A stretch of 64,000 nucleotides of DNA from NCBI GenBank assembly GCA_944324845.1, contig CALUXX010000004.1:106858-170857 (forward strand), written 5' to 3'. Numbering within the stretch: position 1 is the stretch's first letter; each line of letters opens with the position of its first letter. The notes below the pieces were generated by a model. It ran no database searches. It was not told the origin of the DNA and worked only from the letters and a program-made list of their open reading frames with translations. Positions 16,652 to 25,576 of this stretch are shown here, piece after piece. This DNA comes from Candidatus Gastranaerophilales bacterium. Its GTDB lineage: Bacteria; Cyanobacteriota; Vampirovibrionia; Gastranaerophilales; Gastranaerophilaceae. Both the position numbers and the translations under genes were made by a program.

Positions 16652-19306
16652 TTATTTGATACGTTTAAGTATGATTTTAATGTCTTCAGGGTTATTCAAA
16701 TTACCTTTTAGGTTTACTCTGAAATATTGGAATTTACATTTTTTTGTTTCTATTGGCGGTATTTTTGCAAGTTCATTTTTATATATTTCCATTGATTCTT
16801 CAGGGCGAAGAACAAATTTTAGTACCCAACTCAGCGGTAAAAATAATACTCTAATTCCTTTTGGTGCTTCTTTATCGTATTTCCCAAAGATATTCATTTC
16901 TGCGTCTTGTTGTATAATATTGTATTGTCCGTTTATATATAGTGACATGAATTTTTGTTGAGAAGTTATATTTATATTTTCCAAATATTGGTTATTCAGG
17001 TCAAATGAACCTCTAATATCTGAATTTAGGGCATCTTTTCTTGTAAAATCAATATTGGTCAAGTCATACATGCTAATTTTACGTTTTTTATTTGCTTTTC
17101 CTAACATAAATTCTGTACTTCCAAGTTGCGGTAAGAAACCTTCTTCCATTTCAAAATCTATGTGTGCTAATACTTCTTGTAAATTGTCTTGAGTTTGAAG
17201 GTGTAATTTTGCTTGTGCTATTCCTTGAATTTGGTTTTTCAAATTGAATAATTTTTCTGCTGCTATATTTGAATCAATTTCTCTTGCTGAAAAATCTATT
17301 ATTGAGGAATTATCATTAAAATTATATTGCCCTTCTGCACTTAGCATTCCGTTTGCAAAAAGGACTTCAGGCATTGTAAAATTGAATAATGAATCCTTTA
17401 AACTTCCGAATAGCTGTATATCGTTTAATTCTAAATCATCAAATAGAAATTCTTTTACTTTAATATTCCATTTTTCAATAGTCATATCTATTTTTGTAAT
17501 TTTAGAAGATACATTGTCAATTCTATTCATAAACATTGCGTGATGTTTAGAAATATTTGTATTGACCGGTTTTTTAGATTTTTTATTTATTATGAATTTA
17601 TCGATAAGTATTTCCATATTATGGACTATGAAAATTCCGTCAAGGCGGTTTGCTACTGTCATTTTGCTTTCAAATGGCTGAAATTTGTATCTGCCTTGGG
17701 CTATGATATCTACTCTGTCAAGATTTGCGTTTACTTTGGCTGAGCGAACATAAAAATCATTGAATATTGTTTTTACGATTTCAAAATTTCCTGTTATTTT
17801 ATCTTTGATAAAGTCATATTTTAAGTTTCCTTTGAATTTGCCGCCATTGACATATTTCCCAAATGAACCGGCTACTGATACCGGTGCGTAATTTTGTGTT
17901 TTGCAGGTTACAAATTTTGGGGTAAGTTTTCCGTTTTGTTTTATAAATAATCCTTCACCTTTTACAATAAGTTGTTTTTCATTAGGCTCAAGAATATAAT
18001 ATTCATATTCTTGAAGTTTTAAGCCATTTGGTATTTTTATTGTTTTTGCATAAAGTATTCTTTGTTTTTTGCGAAGTCCTAAATAAGCGTTTTTGTATAT
18101 GACATCAGAACCTTTATTTAATTTTAGGTAGTATTTTACTTCAGGTATTCTGTTTTGAATTTTATAAATTACTTTTGCATCTGCGGTATTTTTTAAGTGA
18201 TATGTTTCAGGAAGATATGTTTTAATCATTTTTTCAGTTAGGGTAGATGTAACTTTGCCTATCACAATTCTTTTTGGACTTAAGATGTCTTTTATTAAAA
18301 GTGAATGATAGACTTTTTCTCCGCCTAAAAGTCCTTCTGCATTTGAGGTAAGGGTATTATCCTTTAATATAAATTTTGCATTTGAAAAGGATATTGGAAC
18401 GTTAAATAAAACACTTTTAGCACTAAGATTTTTAGCCAGAAGTTTTCCTGAAATATCATTATTTTTTACATATAAATCAATATTTATTTGTCCTGAGTAA
18501 TCTTTAAAATTTTCGATGAATTTTTTACTTTTATCTTTTGATTTTTGATAATATAAAAGCGTTTGGAGCGATTTATCAACAGGTATATCTTTTGCTTGAA
18601 GTGAAAAATCATTAGTTCTGTCTTGGGCATAAACTTTTCCGTTAAGATAAAATTCACTATTGTCTGTATTTAATAAAAATTTTTCAGCATATATTGAATT
18701 GTTTTCGATATAGAAATTCCCTTTTTGTCCGATTTCAATGTTTTTCGAAATATTAGGAATTTCATAAAAAGCTTTAAATGTTAGATTTTTCCTGTTTAAG
18801 TTTTGATTTTTTAATTCTATATTTTGAATAGAAAATTTTTGGTATGGTTGTTTATTTAAAATGATATCTGCTTTATGGATAGTAATTTCAGGAAGTTTTG
18901 AAAGGGCAAAAGGTTTTGAGGTTTTGCCTTTTTTGAGTTTTGATAAAAATTGTTGGATTAAATTAAGATCTGCATATACGGATTCAATTTCAAGATTGGT
19001 TGCAGATAAGTTTTTTATATTTAGTTTTGCCTTGGTATTATTTATTTTTAAGGCTGTTTGGTTATTTTGAGGTATTGAAATTTCTTTTAAATAAATATCT
19101 GCTTTCAGATTTGGAGTGATATTTATTTTTATACCTTTTATGTCAATGTTTGCATTTGTTTTGTCTTTGATTATTTTTTCTATTTTGTTGTTGAGAATTT
19201 GAGAATTTATTAGTTTGGGAATAACATAAAATGTTCCTAAATATAATGAAATTATTATAAAGAAAGATAGTATAAATAATATGAAGAAACCTTTGAATTT
19301 GTGCAT
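16652..19306 (-). CDS. Large AsmA/TamB-like envelope protein
   Basis: An 884-residue protein with one N-terminal transmembrane helix (about 5-29) and a long, regular beta-rich body. It opens like AsmA-family proteins (KIEKIIKDKTNANIDIKGIKINITPNL) and ends with an AsmA-like C-terminal region. AsmA, TamB and YhdP-type proteins bridge the periplasm and move lipids or assist outer-membrane assembly; this protein supports a diderm envelope. It is monocistronic, between grpE and a divergent GT4 gene. Which subfamily it belongs to is not clear by eye. Confidence 0.75.
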   Translation of the reverse strand: MHKFKGFFILFILSFFIIISLYLGTFYVIPKLINSQILNNKIEKIIKDKTNANIDIKGIKINITPNLKADIYLKEISIPQNNQTALKINNTKAKLNIKNLSATNLEIESVYADLNLIQQFLSKLKKGKTSKPFALSKLPEITIHKADIILNKQPYQKFSIQNIELKNQNLNRKNLTFKAFYEIPNISKNIEIGQKGNFYIENNSIYAEKFLLNTDNSEFYLNGKVYAQDRTNDFSLQAKDIPVDKSLQTLLYYQKSKDKSKKFIENFKDYSGQINIDLYVKNNDISGKLLAKNLSAKSVLFNVPISFSNAKFILKDNTLTSNAEGLLGGEKVYHSLLIKDILSPKRIVIGKVTSTLTEKMIKTYLPETYHLKNTADAKVIYKIQNRIPEVKYYLKLNKGSDVIYKNAYLGLRKKQRILYAKTIKIPNGLKLQEYEYYILEPNEKQLIVKGEGLFIKQNGKLTPKFVTCKTQNYAPVSVAGSFGKYVNGGKFKGNLKYDFIKDKITGNFEIVKTIFNDFYVRSAKVNANLDRVDIIAQGRYKFQPFESKMTVANRLDGIFIVHNMEILIDKFIINKKSKKPVNTNISKHHAMFMNRIDNVSSKITKIDMTIEKWNIKVKEFLFDDLELNDIQLFGSLKDSLFNFTMPEVLFANGMLSAEGQYNFNDNSSIIDFSAREIDSNIAAEKLFNLKNQIQGIAQAKLHLQTQDNLQEVLAHIDFEMEEGFLPQLGSTEFMLGKANKKRKISMYDLTNIDFTRKDALNSDIRGSFDLNNQYLENINITSQQKFMSLYINGQYNIIQQDAEMNIFGKYDKEAPKGIRVLFLPLSWVLKFVLRPEESMEIYKNELAKIPPIETKKCKFQYFRVNLKGNLNNPEDIKIILKRIK

Positions 19307-19405
19307 ATCCCGAACATATTTCCTTAACTTTTAATGAGATGATATCATAAATAAGATGTTTTGAAATAAACATTTGGTCTAATATTATTGCTAAATTTTA
19401 CAAAC

Positions 19406-19434
19406 TTGTTCGAGAATTAAAAAAGGATTATAAT
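19406..19434 (+). promoter_or_regulatory. Promoter of the GT4 gene, near-leaderless
   Basis: TTGTTC (19406-19411), 17 nt spacer, TATAAT (19429-19434). The ATG at 19444 is 9 nt after the -10, leaving a leader of only 2-3 nt and no room for a Shine-Dalgarno site. Confidence 0.65.
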
Positions 19435-19443
19435 TCCCAAAAT

Positions 19444-20691
19444 ATGAATATTTTATTTTTGCATAGAAATTTTCCTGCTCAATTTCGTTATCTGATTAAG
19501 GAATTGGTCAAGAATAAGGAAAATAAAATAGTTTTTATTACAAATAATGATTCACATAAAATTCCGGGTGTGATGAAAATTCAGTATCGACTTAAGCGCG
19601 AAGTCCCGGAAAATTGTCATAGATATTTAAGGTTTTATGAAGAAGCTATAATTCATGCTCAAGCAGCGGCAGAGGCTGCTATTCAACTTAGAAATTCAGG
19701 GTTTATACCTGACATTATTTATGGTCATACTTGGGGACAGACTTTGTTTATGAAAGATATTTTCCCTGAAGTGCCTTTGTTATGCTATTTTGAATGGTTT
19801 TACAATTCTGTCGGTGCTGATATGGGCTTTGATGGTGAAGTTTTAAGTGTTGATAAACTTGCTAAACTAAGAAGTAAGAATGCTCATTTGTTAATCGATT
19901 TATATACTTGTGATGCAGGAATTTGTCCTACTAAATTCCAGAAAAAACAGTTTCCAAAAGAATTTGATGACAAATTAAAAGTTATTTATGATGGTGTCGA
20001 TACGGATTATTGCAAGCCTAATGAGAATGCTGTGTTCAAAATTGATAATAAAGATTTGATTTTTACTTCAAAAGATGAAGTTGTTACTTATGCAACCAGA
20101 GGGTTAGAAGCATATAGAGGATTTCCTGAATTTATGCAGGCAGTTGAAAGGCTTCAAAAAAGACGCAAAAATTTGCATGTGATTATTGCAGGGGAAGATA
20201 GAGTTTGTTATGGTCCAAAACTTGCTGATACTACTTACAAAAAATTAATGCTTCAAAAACTTGATCTTGATTTGGATAGAATTCATTTTGTCGGGAAATT
20301 GCCGTTTGCAAGATATGTAAATCTGCTTCAAATATCATCGGCTCATGTTTATTTGACGTATCCGTTTGTTGTTTCTTGGTCTTTGTTTGATGCAATGTCT
20401 TGTGCTTGTCCGATTGTTGCTTCTGCTACCGAACCTGTTATGGAATTTGTCGAAAATAATAAATCAGGGCTTTTGTTCGATTTTTACGATATAAATGAGC
20501 AAGTTGAAAAAATAGAATATGCTCTCAATAATAGAGAAAAAATGGCTTCTATTCGTGCTAATGCCAGAAATGTTATTGTCGAAAATTATTCTCTTTCAAA
20601 AATGATTCCTCAACATTTGGAATATATTAACTCTATTATTCAAAATTATAAAATCCATCAAATGAAGGATAATAAAGTCTTAAAAGTATAA
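19444..20691 (+). CDS. Glycosyltransferase family 4
   Basis: A 415-residue GT-B glycosyltransferase. The opening ILFLHRNFPAQFRYLIKEL resembles a GT4 group common in Cyanobacteria. The C-terminal donor domain has VTYATRGLEAYRGFPEFMQA, HVIIAGEDRVCYG and the closing sugar-nucleotide region SLFDAMSCACPIVASATEPVMEFVE. No membrane segment, so cytoplasmic. The acceptor is unknown. It is expressed from a near-leaderless promoter and followed by a small cysteine-containing gene. Together with rfb and GT9 genes it points to surface polysaccharide synthesis. Confidence 0.88.
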   Translation: MNILFLHRNFPAQFRYLIKELVKNKENKIVFITNNDSHKIPGVMKIQYRLKREVPENCHRYLRFYEEAIIHAQAAAEAAIQLRNSGFIPDIIYGHTWGQTLFMKDIFPEVPLLCYFEWFYNSVGADMGFDGEVLSVDKLAKLRSKNAHLLIDLYTCDAGICPTKFQKKQFPKEFDDKLKVIYDGVDTDYCKPNENAVFKIDNKDLIFTSKDEVVTYATRGLEAYRGFPEFMQAVERLQKRRKNLHVIIAGEDRVCYGPKLADTTYKKLMLQKLDLDLDRIHFVGKLPFARYVNLLQISSAHVYLTYPFVVSWSLFDAMSCACPIVASATEPVMEFVENNKSGLLFDFYDINEQVEKIEYALNNREKMASIRANARNVIVENYSLSKMIPQHLEYINSIIQNYKIHQMKDNKVLKV

Positions 20692-20729
20692 TATAATCCA
20701 AGTAGGTGTTTTTAACTTGGAGAGTTTAT

Positions 20730-20966
20730 ATGGATAGAATTGTATCAGAGAATGTTGATTTGTACTCACCCGGAGTACAGGAAATGTCTGATTCAATAAC
20801 TCAGAATTGGACGGAACAAGCGCTTGAATGTTACTATATAAACTGTGATTGTAAAAAATGTTCTATTAGTCGGGGAAATTATTCTTTTATTTGTCAGATG
20901 CCAAAAGTTATTGATATGCTGTTGCAAACGGTTGGCGAACCTGAAGAATCAAGAAAAACTGCATAA
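20730..20966 (+). CDS. Small hypothetical protein with a cysteine cluster
   Basis: A 78-residue protein with CYYINCDCKKCSI near residue 31, a Cys spacing that could bind a metal, and a further Cys in FICQMPKV. The ATG at 20730 follows a GGAGAG site with good spacing, so the earlier in-frame codon at 20706 is rejected. It lies 38 bases after the GT4 gene and may share its transcript. A terminator follows. I recognise no family. Confidence 0.75.
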   Translation: MDRIVSENVDLYSPGVQEMSDSITQNWTEQALECYYINCDCKKCSISRGNYSFICQMPKVIDMLLQTVGEPEESRKTA

Positions 20967-20989
20967 TTGTATGGTCTTAAAATATAACG

Positions 20990-21017
20990 AAAACCTGCAG
21001 CAATCGCCGCAGGTTTA
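20990..21017. terminator. Intrinsic terminator between convergent small genes
   Basis: Arms AAACCTGC and GCAGGTTT around a 9-nt loop, with A/T-rich flanks on both sides. It can serve both the cysteine-cluster gene and the minus-strand genes that follow. Confidence 0.65.
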
Positions 21018-21042
21018 AATCTGTCATTAGGTCTGGTAACCG

Positions 21043-21273
21043 TTATTCTTTTACTAGTTTGTTGTAGTGAAACTCTAATAATTTAGCTAATTGCCATTCT
21101 TTAGCTCTAATTTCTTGCATTTGCTGTTTTATTCCTTTTAATTCCAGCAATAGAGTTTCTTTGTCTTTAAATCTTTGTGGGGCATTTACCTGTTGGAAAA
21201 CCTCTTCTTCTTTTGTATCAGATGTCCATTCAGGTGAAAAACATCCGTTTTCAAAAAAATCCTTATCGTCCAT
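21043..21273 (-). CDS. Small acidic coiled-coil protein
   Basis: A 76-residue protein starting MDDKDFFENGC. The second half is a Lys/Glu/Gln-rich helix likely to form a coiled coil (LLLELKGIKQQMQEIRAKEW). ATG 21273 is chosen because GGAG sits 9 nt upstream; an in-frame ATG at 21303 lacks one. It lies 26 bases downstream of the 69-residue gene, so the two form a mini-operon. No family is recognised. Confidence 0.65.
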   Translation of the reverse strand: MDDKDFFENGCFSPEWTSDTKEEEVFQQVNAPQRFKDKETLLLELKGIKQQMQEIRAKEWQLAKLLEFHYNKLVKE

Positions 21274-21299
21274 TTTACACATCTCCAATTCAACAACTA

Positions 21300-21509
21300 T
21301 CAATTTTTATCAGTAATCAAGGAATGAAAAAAATCCACTAACTTGAAATTACCATATTTGAATGCAACCGGTTTATTTGAATATTCGCTGCGTGAAATTT
21401 TATTTAAAGTATCCATTTCTTCTTGTGATAATGTGCCGAAATCAAAACTTGTCATTTCTGCATAATCAATCATCAAATCTTCTACATCCATAATCTTTTT
21501 CTCTGACAT
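21300..21509 (-). CDS. Small acidic hypothetical protein
   Basis: A 69-residue acidic protein (MSEKKIMDVEDLMIDYAEM) with a strong AAGGAG ribosome site. It is the first gene of a two-gene unit with the coiled-coil protein downstream. No signal peptide, membrane helix or known motif is visible. The promoter region faces the divergent GGDEF/HD-GYP gene, so the units may share regulation. Confidence 0.65.
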   Translation of the reverse strand: MSEKKIMDVEDLMIDYAEMTSFDFGTLSQEEMDTLNKISRSEYSNKPVAFKYGNFKLVDFFHSLITDKN

Positions 21510-21846
21510 ATCAACACTCCTTAAACTGTCTGTCTTTTAATCACAAGTTTTATATCGGAGTTTTGTCTTCGAAACTTTATATTTTAGGTTTATATTGTTA
21601 CATATTTTAATAATTCAAATTTGAACCCTAGTATTTGCCTTGAAAATAATTTATACTATAAATGTAGTAGTATGAATTTATAGGTAGTATATAAAGTTAG
21701 TTGGCTTTTAATTTGCCATCTATTTGCAGGATTGTCATTATTATTATGTTGGAATAAAATTGTATAGTAATGTAAATTCTGCTTGTGTAAAATGGCAAAA
21801 TAAAACTTTGATGATTTTTATATAGGTGAATTATAGGTAGAATCTG
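21510..21846. other. 337 bp intergenic region between divergent genes
   Basis: No coding frame is supported. It must hold two divergent promoters. A weak plus-strand candidate is TTGCCT (21635-21640) with TATAAA (21657-21662), 16 nt apart. The phrase TATAGGTAG occurs near 21679 and again near 21834, just before the TTG start. I see no recognisable c-di-GMP or other riboswitch. Confidence 0.5.
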
Positions 21847-23850
21847 TTGAAAAACGTAAATAATAACGAAGAATTGAATACAAAAACCCAAAAACGCGGT
21901 AAAAGAAAATTAAGTTCAAATCCAATAGAGAAGGTTACACTTCCTATTGATGGTGTGAAAATGATTTCTGTGCCACAAACGGATTCTGTTGTTGAAATTC
22001 AACCTGATAAACTTAAAACAACCAAGAAAAAACTTGATAAGTTAATAAAACCTATTTCTACAACTGATGAAACAAGCTTTAACAGTATTGTAGAAACTAT
22101 AAACAATTTTAATACTTCAAGGACTAAACCAAGAAATTATAATAACGAATATACTTTAAATATTCCTAAAAACGTTTCTAATGCTAATTATTTTGAATTA
22201 TTAAAAGAGATTTTGAATACTTTTCAAAGTAATAAAAGCATGGTTGAAGTTTTTGGAAAGTTAAGCAGTATTTTTATAAGTCAATTAAAGTGGAATTTTG
22301 TTGGGTTCGGTTTGTTCCACGAAAAATCTAAATGTATTAATCTGAAATTATACAGCAAGACAAGTAATACATATTTGTCAAAAATATTTTTATCTGATGA
22401 AAATAACCCTATAATTCAATGTTTTAAAAACCAAGTTATTATTGATAAGGATGATTTGAGTTATTTGAATATTCCTTATTTGATGAAAACAAGTTCTGTT
22501 ATAATTCCAATGATGTCAATAAACAAGTGTATTGGAGTTATGCTTGTCGGGCAAAATATTTCTAATATAAATGTTAATATTGTGAATTTCTTTTCAAATT
22601 ATGCAGGCATGTATATTCACAATTCACAGTTGCTTGAACAAACAAGTAAATATGCTAATACAGATACTTTGACTTCATTATATAACCATAGAGGTTTCCA
22701 AGAAGTTCTTGCAAAAGAACTGGAAAAGGCCAATGCCAATAATACACCGTTATCTGTTGTAATGTTTGATGTTAATAATATTTCAAAGATTAACAGAGAA
22801 CTTGGTCATGCTAAAGGTGATGAAGTAATTAAAACGATAGCAGATAAGATTAAACAAAATATTCGCTCAAATGATTGTGCGGGAAGATACGGCGGAGATG
22901 AAATTGCCGTTATTTTACCTAACACAACAACAAAAGATGCAAAATATTTAGCAGAATATATTACATATTGTTTATCTTGTTGTTTTGTGGATGATGTTGG
23001 ACCGATTAAGGTTTCTGTCGGAATTTCAACATTCCCTGAATGTACGATATATCAAGAAAAACTTTTAATCTTGGCAGAACAGGCAATGTTTATATCTCAG
23101 GCAAAAGGTTATAAAGAAGGTATGTCTGCTATTGTAAGTTCTTCAGATTTCAATTTCTGGGATGATGTTGCACTTAATTCATTTGCAGAAGTCCTTGCAA
23201 AACGTCACTCTCAAATTGGTATAAATTTTGAAGAAGAACTTTTACACAAATTTAACCAAGAAGAAATAATTAACCATAATCATTTGATGGAAATGGTTAC
23301 ATCAATAGCCGGTGCAATAGATGCTAAAGACCCTTATACAAAAGGGCATTCGACATCTGTATCAAGATATGCCGAAGCTCTTGCAAGAAGTGTTAACCTT
23401 CCTGAACATGAAGTTGAACGCATTAAAATTGGGGCATTATTGCATGACGTTGGCAAAATCGGTATTCCTGAAAATGTTTTGAAAAAACCGGGAAAATTAA
23501 CCGATGAAGAATGGGAAATAATGAAACAACACCCTAAAATTGGTGCTGAAAAAGTTATTGCGCCAAATGAAGCATTAAGAGATTTAATCCCAATAGTTAA
23601 ATATCACCACGAAAGATTAGATGGTAAAGGTTATCCTGAACATTTGAAAGGTGATGAAATTCCATTGGAAGCAAGAATTGTTTCTATTGCCGATGCTTAT
23701 CATGCTTTGGTTAGTGATAGACCTTATAGAAAAGGCTTACCGATAGAAACCGCTTGTGCAATTTTAAAAGAAGGTGCAGGAACTCAGTGGGATCCTGATT
23801 TAGTTCGTCAATTTATATCAATCGCACCTTCACTTACAACTAATGTATAG
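21847..23850 (+). CDS. GAF-GGDEF-HD-GYP cyclic-di-GMP protein with intact phosphodiesterase site
   Basis: A 667-residue cytoplasmic protein. Domains are a basic disordered N-terminus (1-110), a GAF-like sensor (about 115-260), GGDEF (about 268-430) with the motif GGDEI at 349-353, and HD-GYP (about 480-650). The HD-GYP site is intact: KGHST at 499-503, HDVGKIG at 533-539, QHPKIG and DGKGYP at 592-597. The final Ile in GGDEI departs from consensus GGDEF, so cyclase activity is uncertain; c-di-GMP hydrolysis is the likelier activity. It starts with TTG behind a TAGGTAG-like site. It is the only convincing c-di-GMP phosphodiesterase in the window. Confidence 0.9.
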   Translation: MKNVNNNEELNTKTQKRGKRKLSSNPIEKVTLPIDGVKMISVPQTDSVVEIQPDKLKTTKKKLDKLIKPISTTDETSFNSIVETINNFNTSRTKPRNYNNEYTLNIPKNVSNANYFELLKEILNTFQSNKSMVEVFGKLSSIFISQLKWNFVGFGLFHEKSKCINLKLYSKTSNTYLSKIFLSDENNPIIQCFKNQVIIDKDDLSYLNIPYLMKTSSVIIPMMSINKCIGVMLVGQNISNINVNIVNFFSNYAGMYIHNSQLLEQTSKYANTDTLTSLYNHRGFQEVLAKELEKANANNTPLSVVMFDVNNISKINRELGHAKGDEVIKTIADKIKQNIRSNDCAGRYGGDEIAVILPNTTTKDAKYLAEYITYCLSCCFVDDVGPIKVSVGISTFPECTIYQEKLLILAEQAMFISQAKGYKEGMSAIVSSSDFNFWDDVALNSFAEVLAKRHSQIGINFEEELLHKFNQEEIINHNHLMEMVTSIAGAIDAKDPYTKGHSTSVSRYAEALARSVNLPEHEVERIKIGALLHDVGKIGIPENVLKKPGKLTDEEWEIMKQHPKIGAEKVIAPNEALRDLIPIVKYHHERLDGKGYPEHLKGDEIPLEARIVSIADAYHALVSDRPYRKGLPIETACAILKEGAGTQWDPDLVRQFISIAPSLTTNV

Positions 23851-23869
23851 AAGACAAGAGGTTTAAAAT

Positions 23870-24523
23870 TTACGGAAGATATGTCAGGATTGTTCTTGCT
23901 GTGTGCTCAGGCGATCTTGCATACATTACATCATCAGAAACAATAATACGTTTTCCGCCGTTATATGTAATTTCTGAAATGCAGCCACGATCAAATTCTC
24001 CAAATATAAAAATTGGAGCTTCAGAATTGGAATTAGCCCATGATATAAGTCCCATATCAACGGGAGATTGCATTTTTGAATTGTCGGCAATAACAGGTCC
24101 CAAAGATAAATAATCTGCGCCACAATTTATGGCTGAAATTATCTCATCTTGCGTGGTAACTGTTTTCCCAATAATTGCTTGAGGACCTAGAAACTCTCTG
24201 GCATCACTTATTGAAATATCATTTCTGCCAAGGTGAACCCCATCAGCTTCAACTATGCTGGCAATATCTAATCTGTCATTCACAATAAATGTTGCACCGT
24301 ATTCGTCACATAAAATTCTTATTTTGTGTCCTAAATCTACAATTACACCATCAGGTACGTTTTTTTCTCTTAACTGAATAATATCAACTCCGCCTTGCAA
24401 GGCTGAGGCAACGGCGTCTAAAAATATATCTTTAGAGTCAAATTTGTCAGAATTTGTTATAAGATATAGACGTTTTTTTTCTAATTTTAAAAGATTAAAC
24501 TGCTCTTTTAGTTTACTCCACAT
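23870..24523 (-). CDS. thiE: Thiamine-phosphate synthase
   Basis: Joins the pyrimidine and thiazole phosphate moieties to thiamine phosphate. The 217-residue TIM barrel has LYLITNSDKF, GGVDIIQLREK near residue 54, FIVNDRLDIA, ADGVHLGRND, and YLSLGPVI. The later motif GGKRIIVSDDVMYA replaces the usual phosphate-binding GGI segment, a mild departure. The start has an AAGGGAT site. thiL, the next step, is at 36700. No TPP riboswitch (CTGAGA box) is seen upstream. Confidence 0.92.
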   Translation of the reverse strand: MWSKLKEQFNLLKLEKKRLYLITNSDKFDSKDIFLDAVASALQGGVDIIQLREKNVPDGVIVDLGHKIRILCDEYGATFIVNDRLDIASIVEADGVHLGRNDISISDAREFLGPQAIIGKTVTTQDEIISAINCGADYLSLGPVIADNSKMQSPVDMGLISWANSNSEAPIFIFGEFDRGCISEITYNGGKRIIVSDDVMYARSPEHTARTILTYLP

Positions 24524-24573
24524 AAATATATCCCTTATGACCGCTTCACAATTATTATAGCATAAATAAATAA

Positions 24574-24600
24574 AAGGTCAGTTCGGATGAACTGACCTTG
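24574..24600 (-). terminator. Terminator of the 135-residue hypothetical gene
   Basis: Perfect 11-bp stem, AAGGTCAGTTC with GAACTGACCTT around loop GGAT, then a T-rich tract on the minus strand. Confidence 0.8.
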
Positions 24601-24632
24601 TTTGTATATGTGAGTATAATTTCAAATTTTTG

Positions 24633-25040
24633 TTATGCTGTGAATACATCAGCAAATGGTGAATCCGGTTGTTGAATATGTGGTGCTACTTTTGAATATG
24701 TTTTTAATGCTGTATTGTATGCTGTTAAGTATTCTAATGCTTCTTGTTTGTTTTCTATAGTATAATTACCTTGCCATTTACCTAATTCAGGTGCTGCTTC
24801 TTTATAACTTTCAACTGACCCGACAGGAGCTTTTTGTGATATATTTAATCCCATTCCTGCATATGGACTAATATTATCTAAATCTTTTCTATCAATACTT
24901 TTTTCAAACCAATTAGTATTAATATTTGCTGCTTTAGCTGTACCTTTTGTTTCACCAACGTTAGTTGTATTTAAGTTGCCATTTGTTCTTGTAAATGTTA
25001 CATTTGCTCTTGTGTTCATAAATTTTCCTATTTGATCCAT
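24633..25040 (-). CDS. Hypothetical protein, 135 residues
   Basis: A soluble, Asn/Thr-rich protein with a likely disordered N-terminus (RANVTFTRTNGNLNTTNVGE) and a helical C-terminal half containing TIENKQEALEYLTAYNTALKTYSKV. No signal peptide, membrane segment or catalytic motif. An AAGGAG site precedes ATG 25040, although at long spacing; an inner ATG at residue 8 is an alternative. It is monocistronic with its own terminator. I do not recognise it. Confidence 0.7.
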   Translation of the reverse strand: MDQIGKFMNTRANVTFTRTNGNLNTTNVGETKGTAKAANINTNWFEKSIDRKDLDNISPYAGMGLNISQKAPVGSVESYKEAAPELGKWQGNYTIENKQEALEYLTAYNTALKTYSKVAPHIQQPDSPFADVFTA

Positions 25041-25324
25041 TGTACCGAATCTCCTTTTTTCTCACATATACTCGTTTAAATTTACCGTTTTAATATCCTA
25101 ATCAATCTTGATTTTCCATCTCTGTATTTATATAAAGTATTTTTGTGATGACAAATTGCTTTTTAAATGTTTTTTGTTACAAAATGTTAACATCTTCTCT
25201 AATCTATTATATATATTTATAAAAGCTTAGGATTATTAAAAATAAATATTAAAATTGACCGTATGGCTAATACCAATTCAGGCTAGTTAATCCTATTATA
25301 ATTGTAGTTTTTATAGGAAAAATC

Positions 25325-25576
25325 ATGCACAGGAATTACAGTATAATAGACAACAAAAAATTAACCGAGCGAGAACTGGAAGTTCTGCAATATGTTATCA
25401 AAGGTTTTACTAATAGAGAAATTTCAGATATTTTAACGATTACTCATCACACAGTTAAAGCACACGTTGCTTCTATTATAAAGAAAATGGGTGTTAGAAA
25501 CAGAGTTGAAATTACTGTTAATGCAATAGAAAAAGGTCTTATTTCTAATCATCATCAAGACTTAGAACAGCCATAA
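25325..25576 (+). CDS. Stand-alone LuxR/GerE-type helix-turn-helix protein
   Basis: An 83-residue protein that is just a LuxR-type DNA-binding domain: [22 protein letters not shown], the recognition part [21 protein letters not shown], and [13 protein letters not shown]. It lacks any receiver or ligand domain. Such GerE-like solo proteins bind DNA as dimers. Its last 32 bases overlap the end of the convergent lepA gene. A TATAAT at 25297-25302 could be its -10. Targets are unknown. Confidence 0.9.
   Translation: MHRNYSIIDNKKLTERELEVLQYVIKGFTNREISDILTITHHTVKAHVASIIKKMGVRNRVEITVNAIEKGLISNHHQDLEQP

Noticed and set aside
24524..24573. TPP riboswitch before thiE
   Set aside because: The leader is short and lacks the CTGAGA thi-box; the region before thiL also lacks it.
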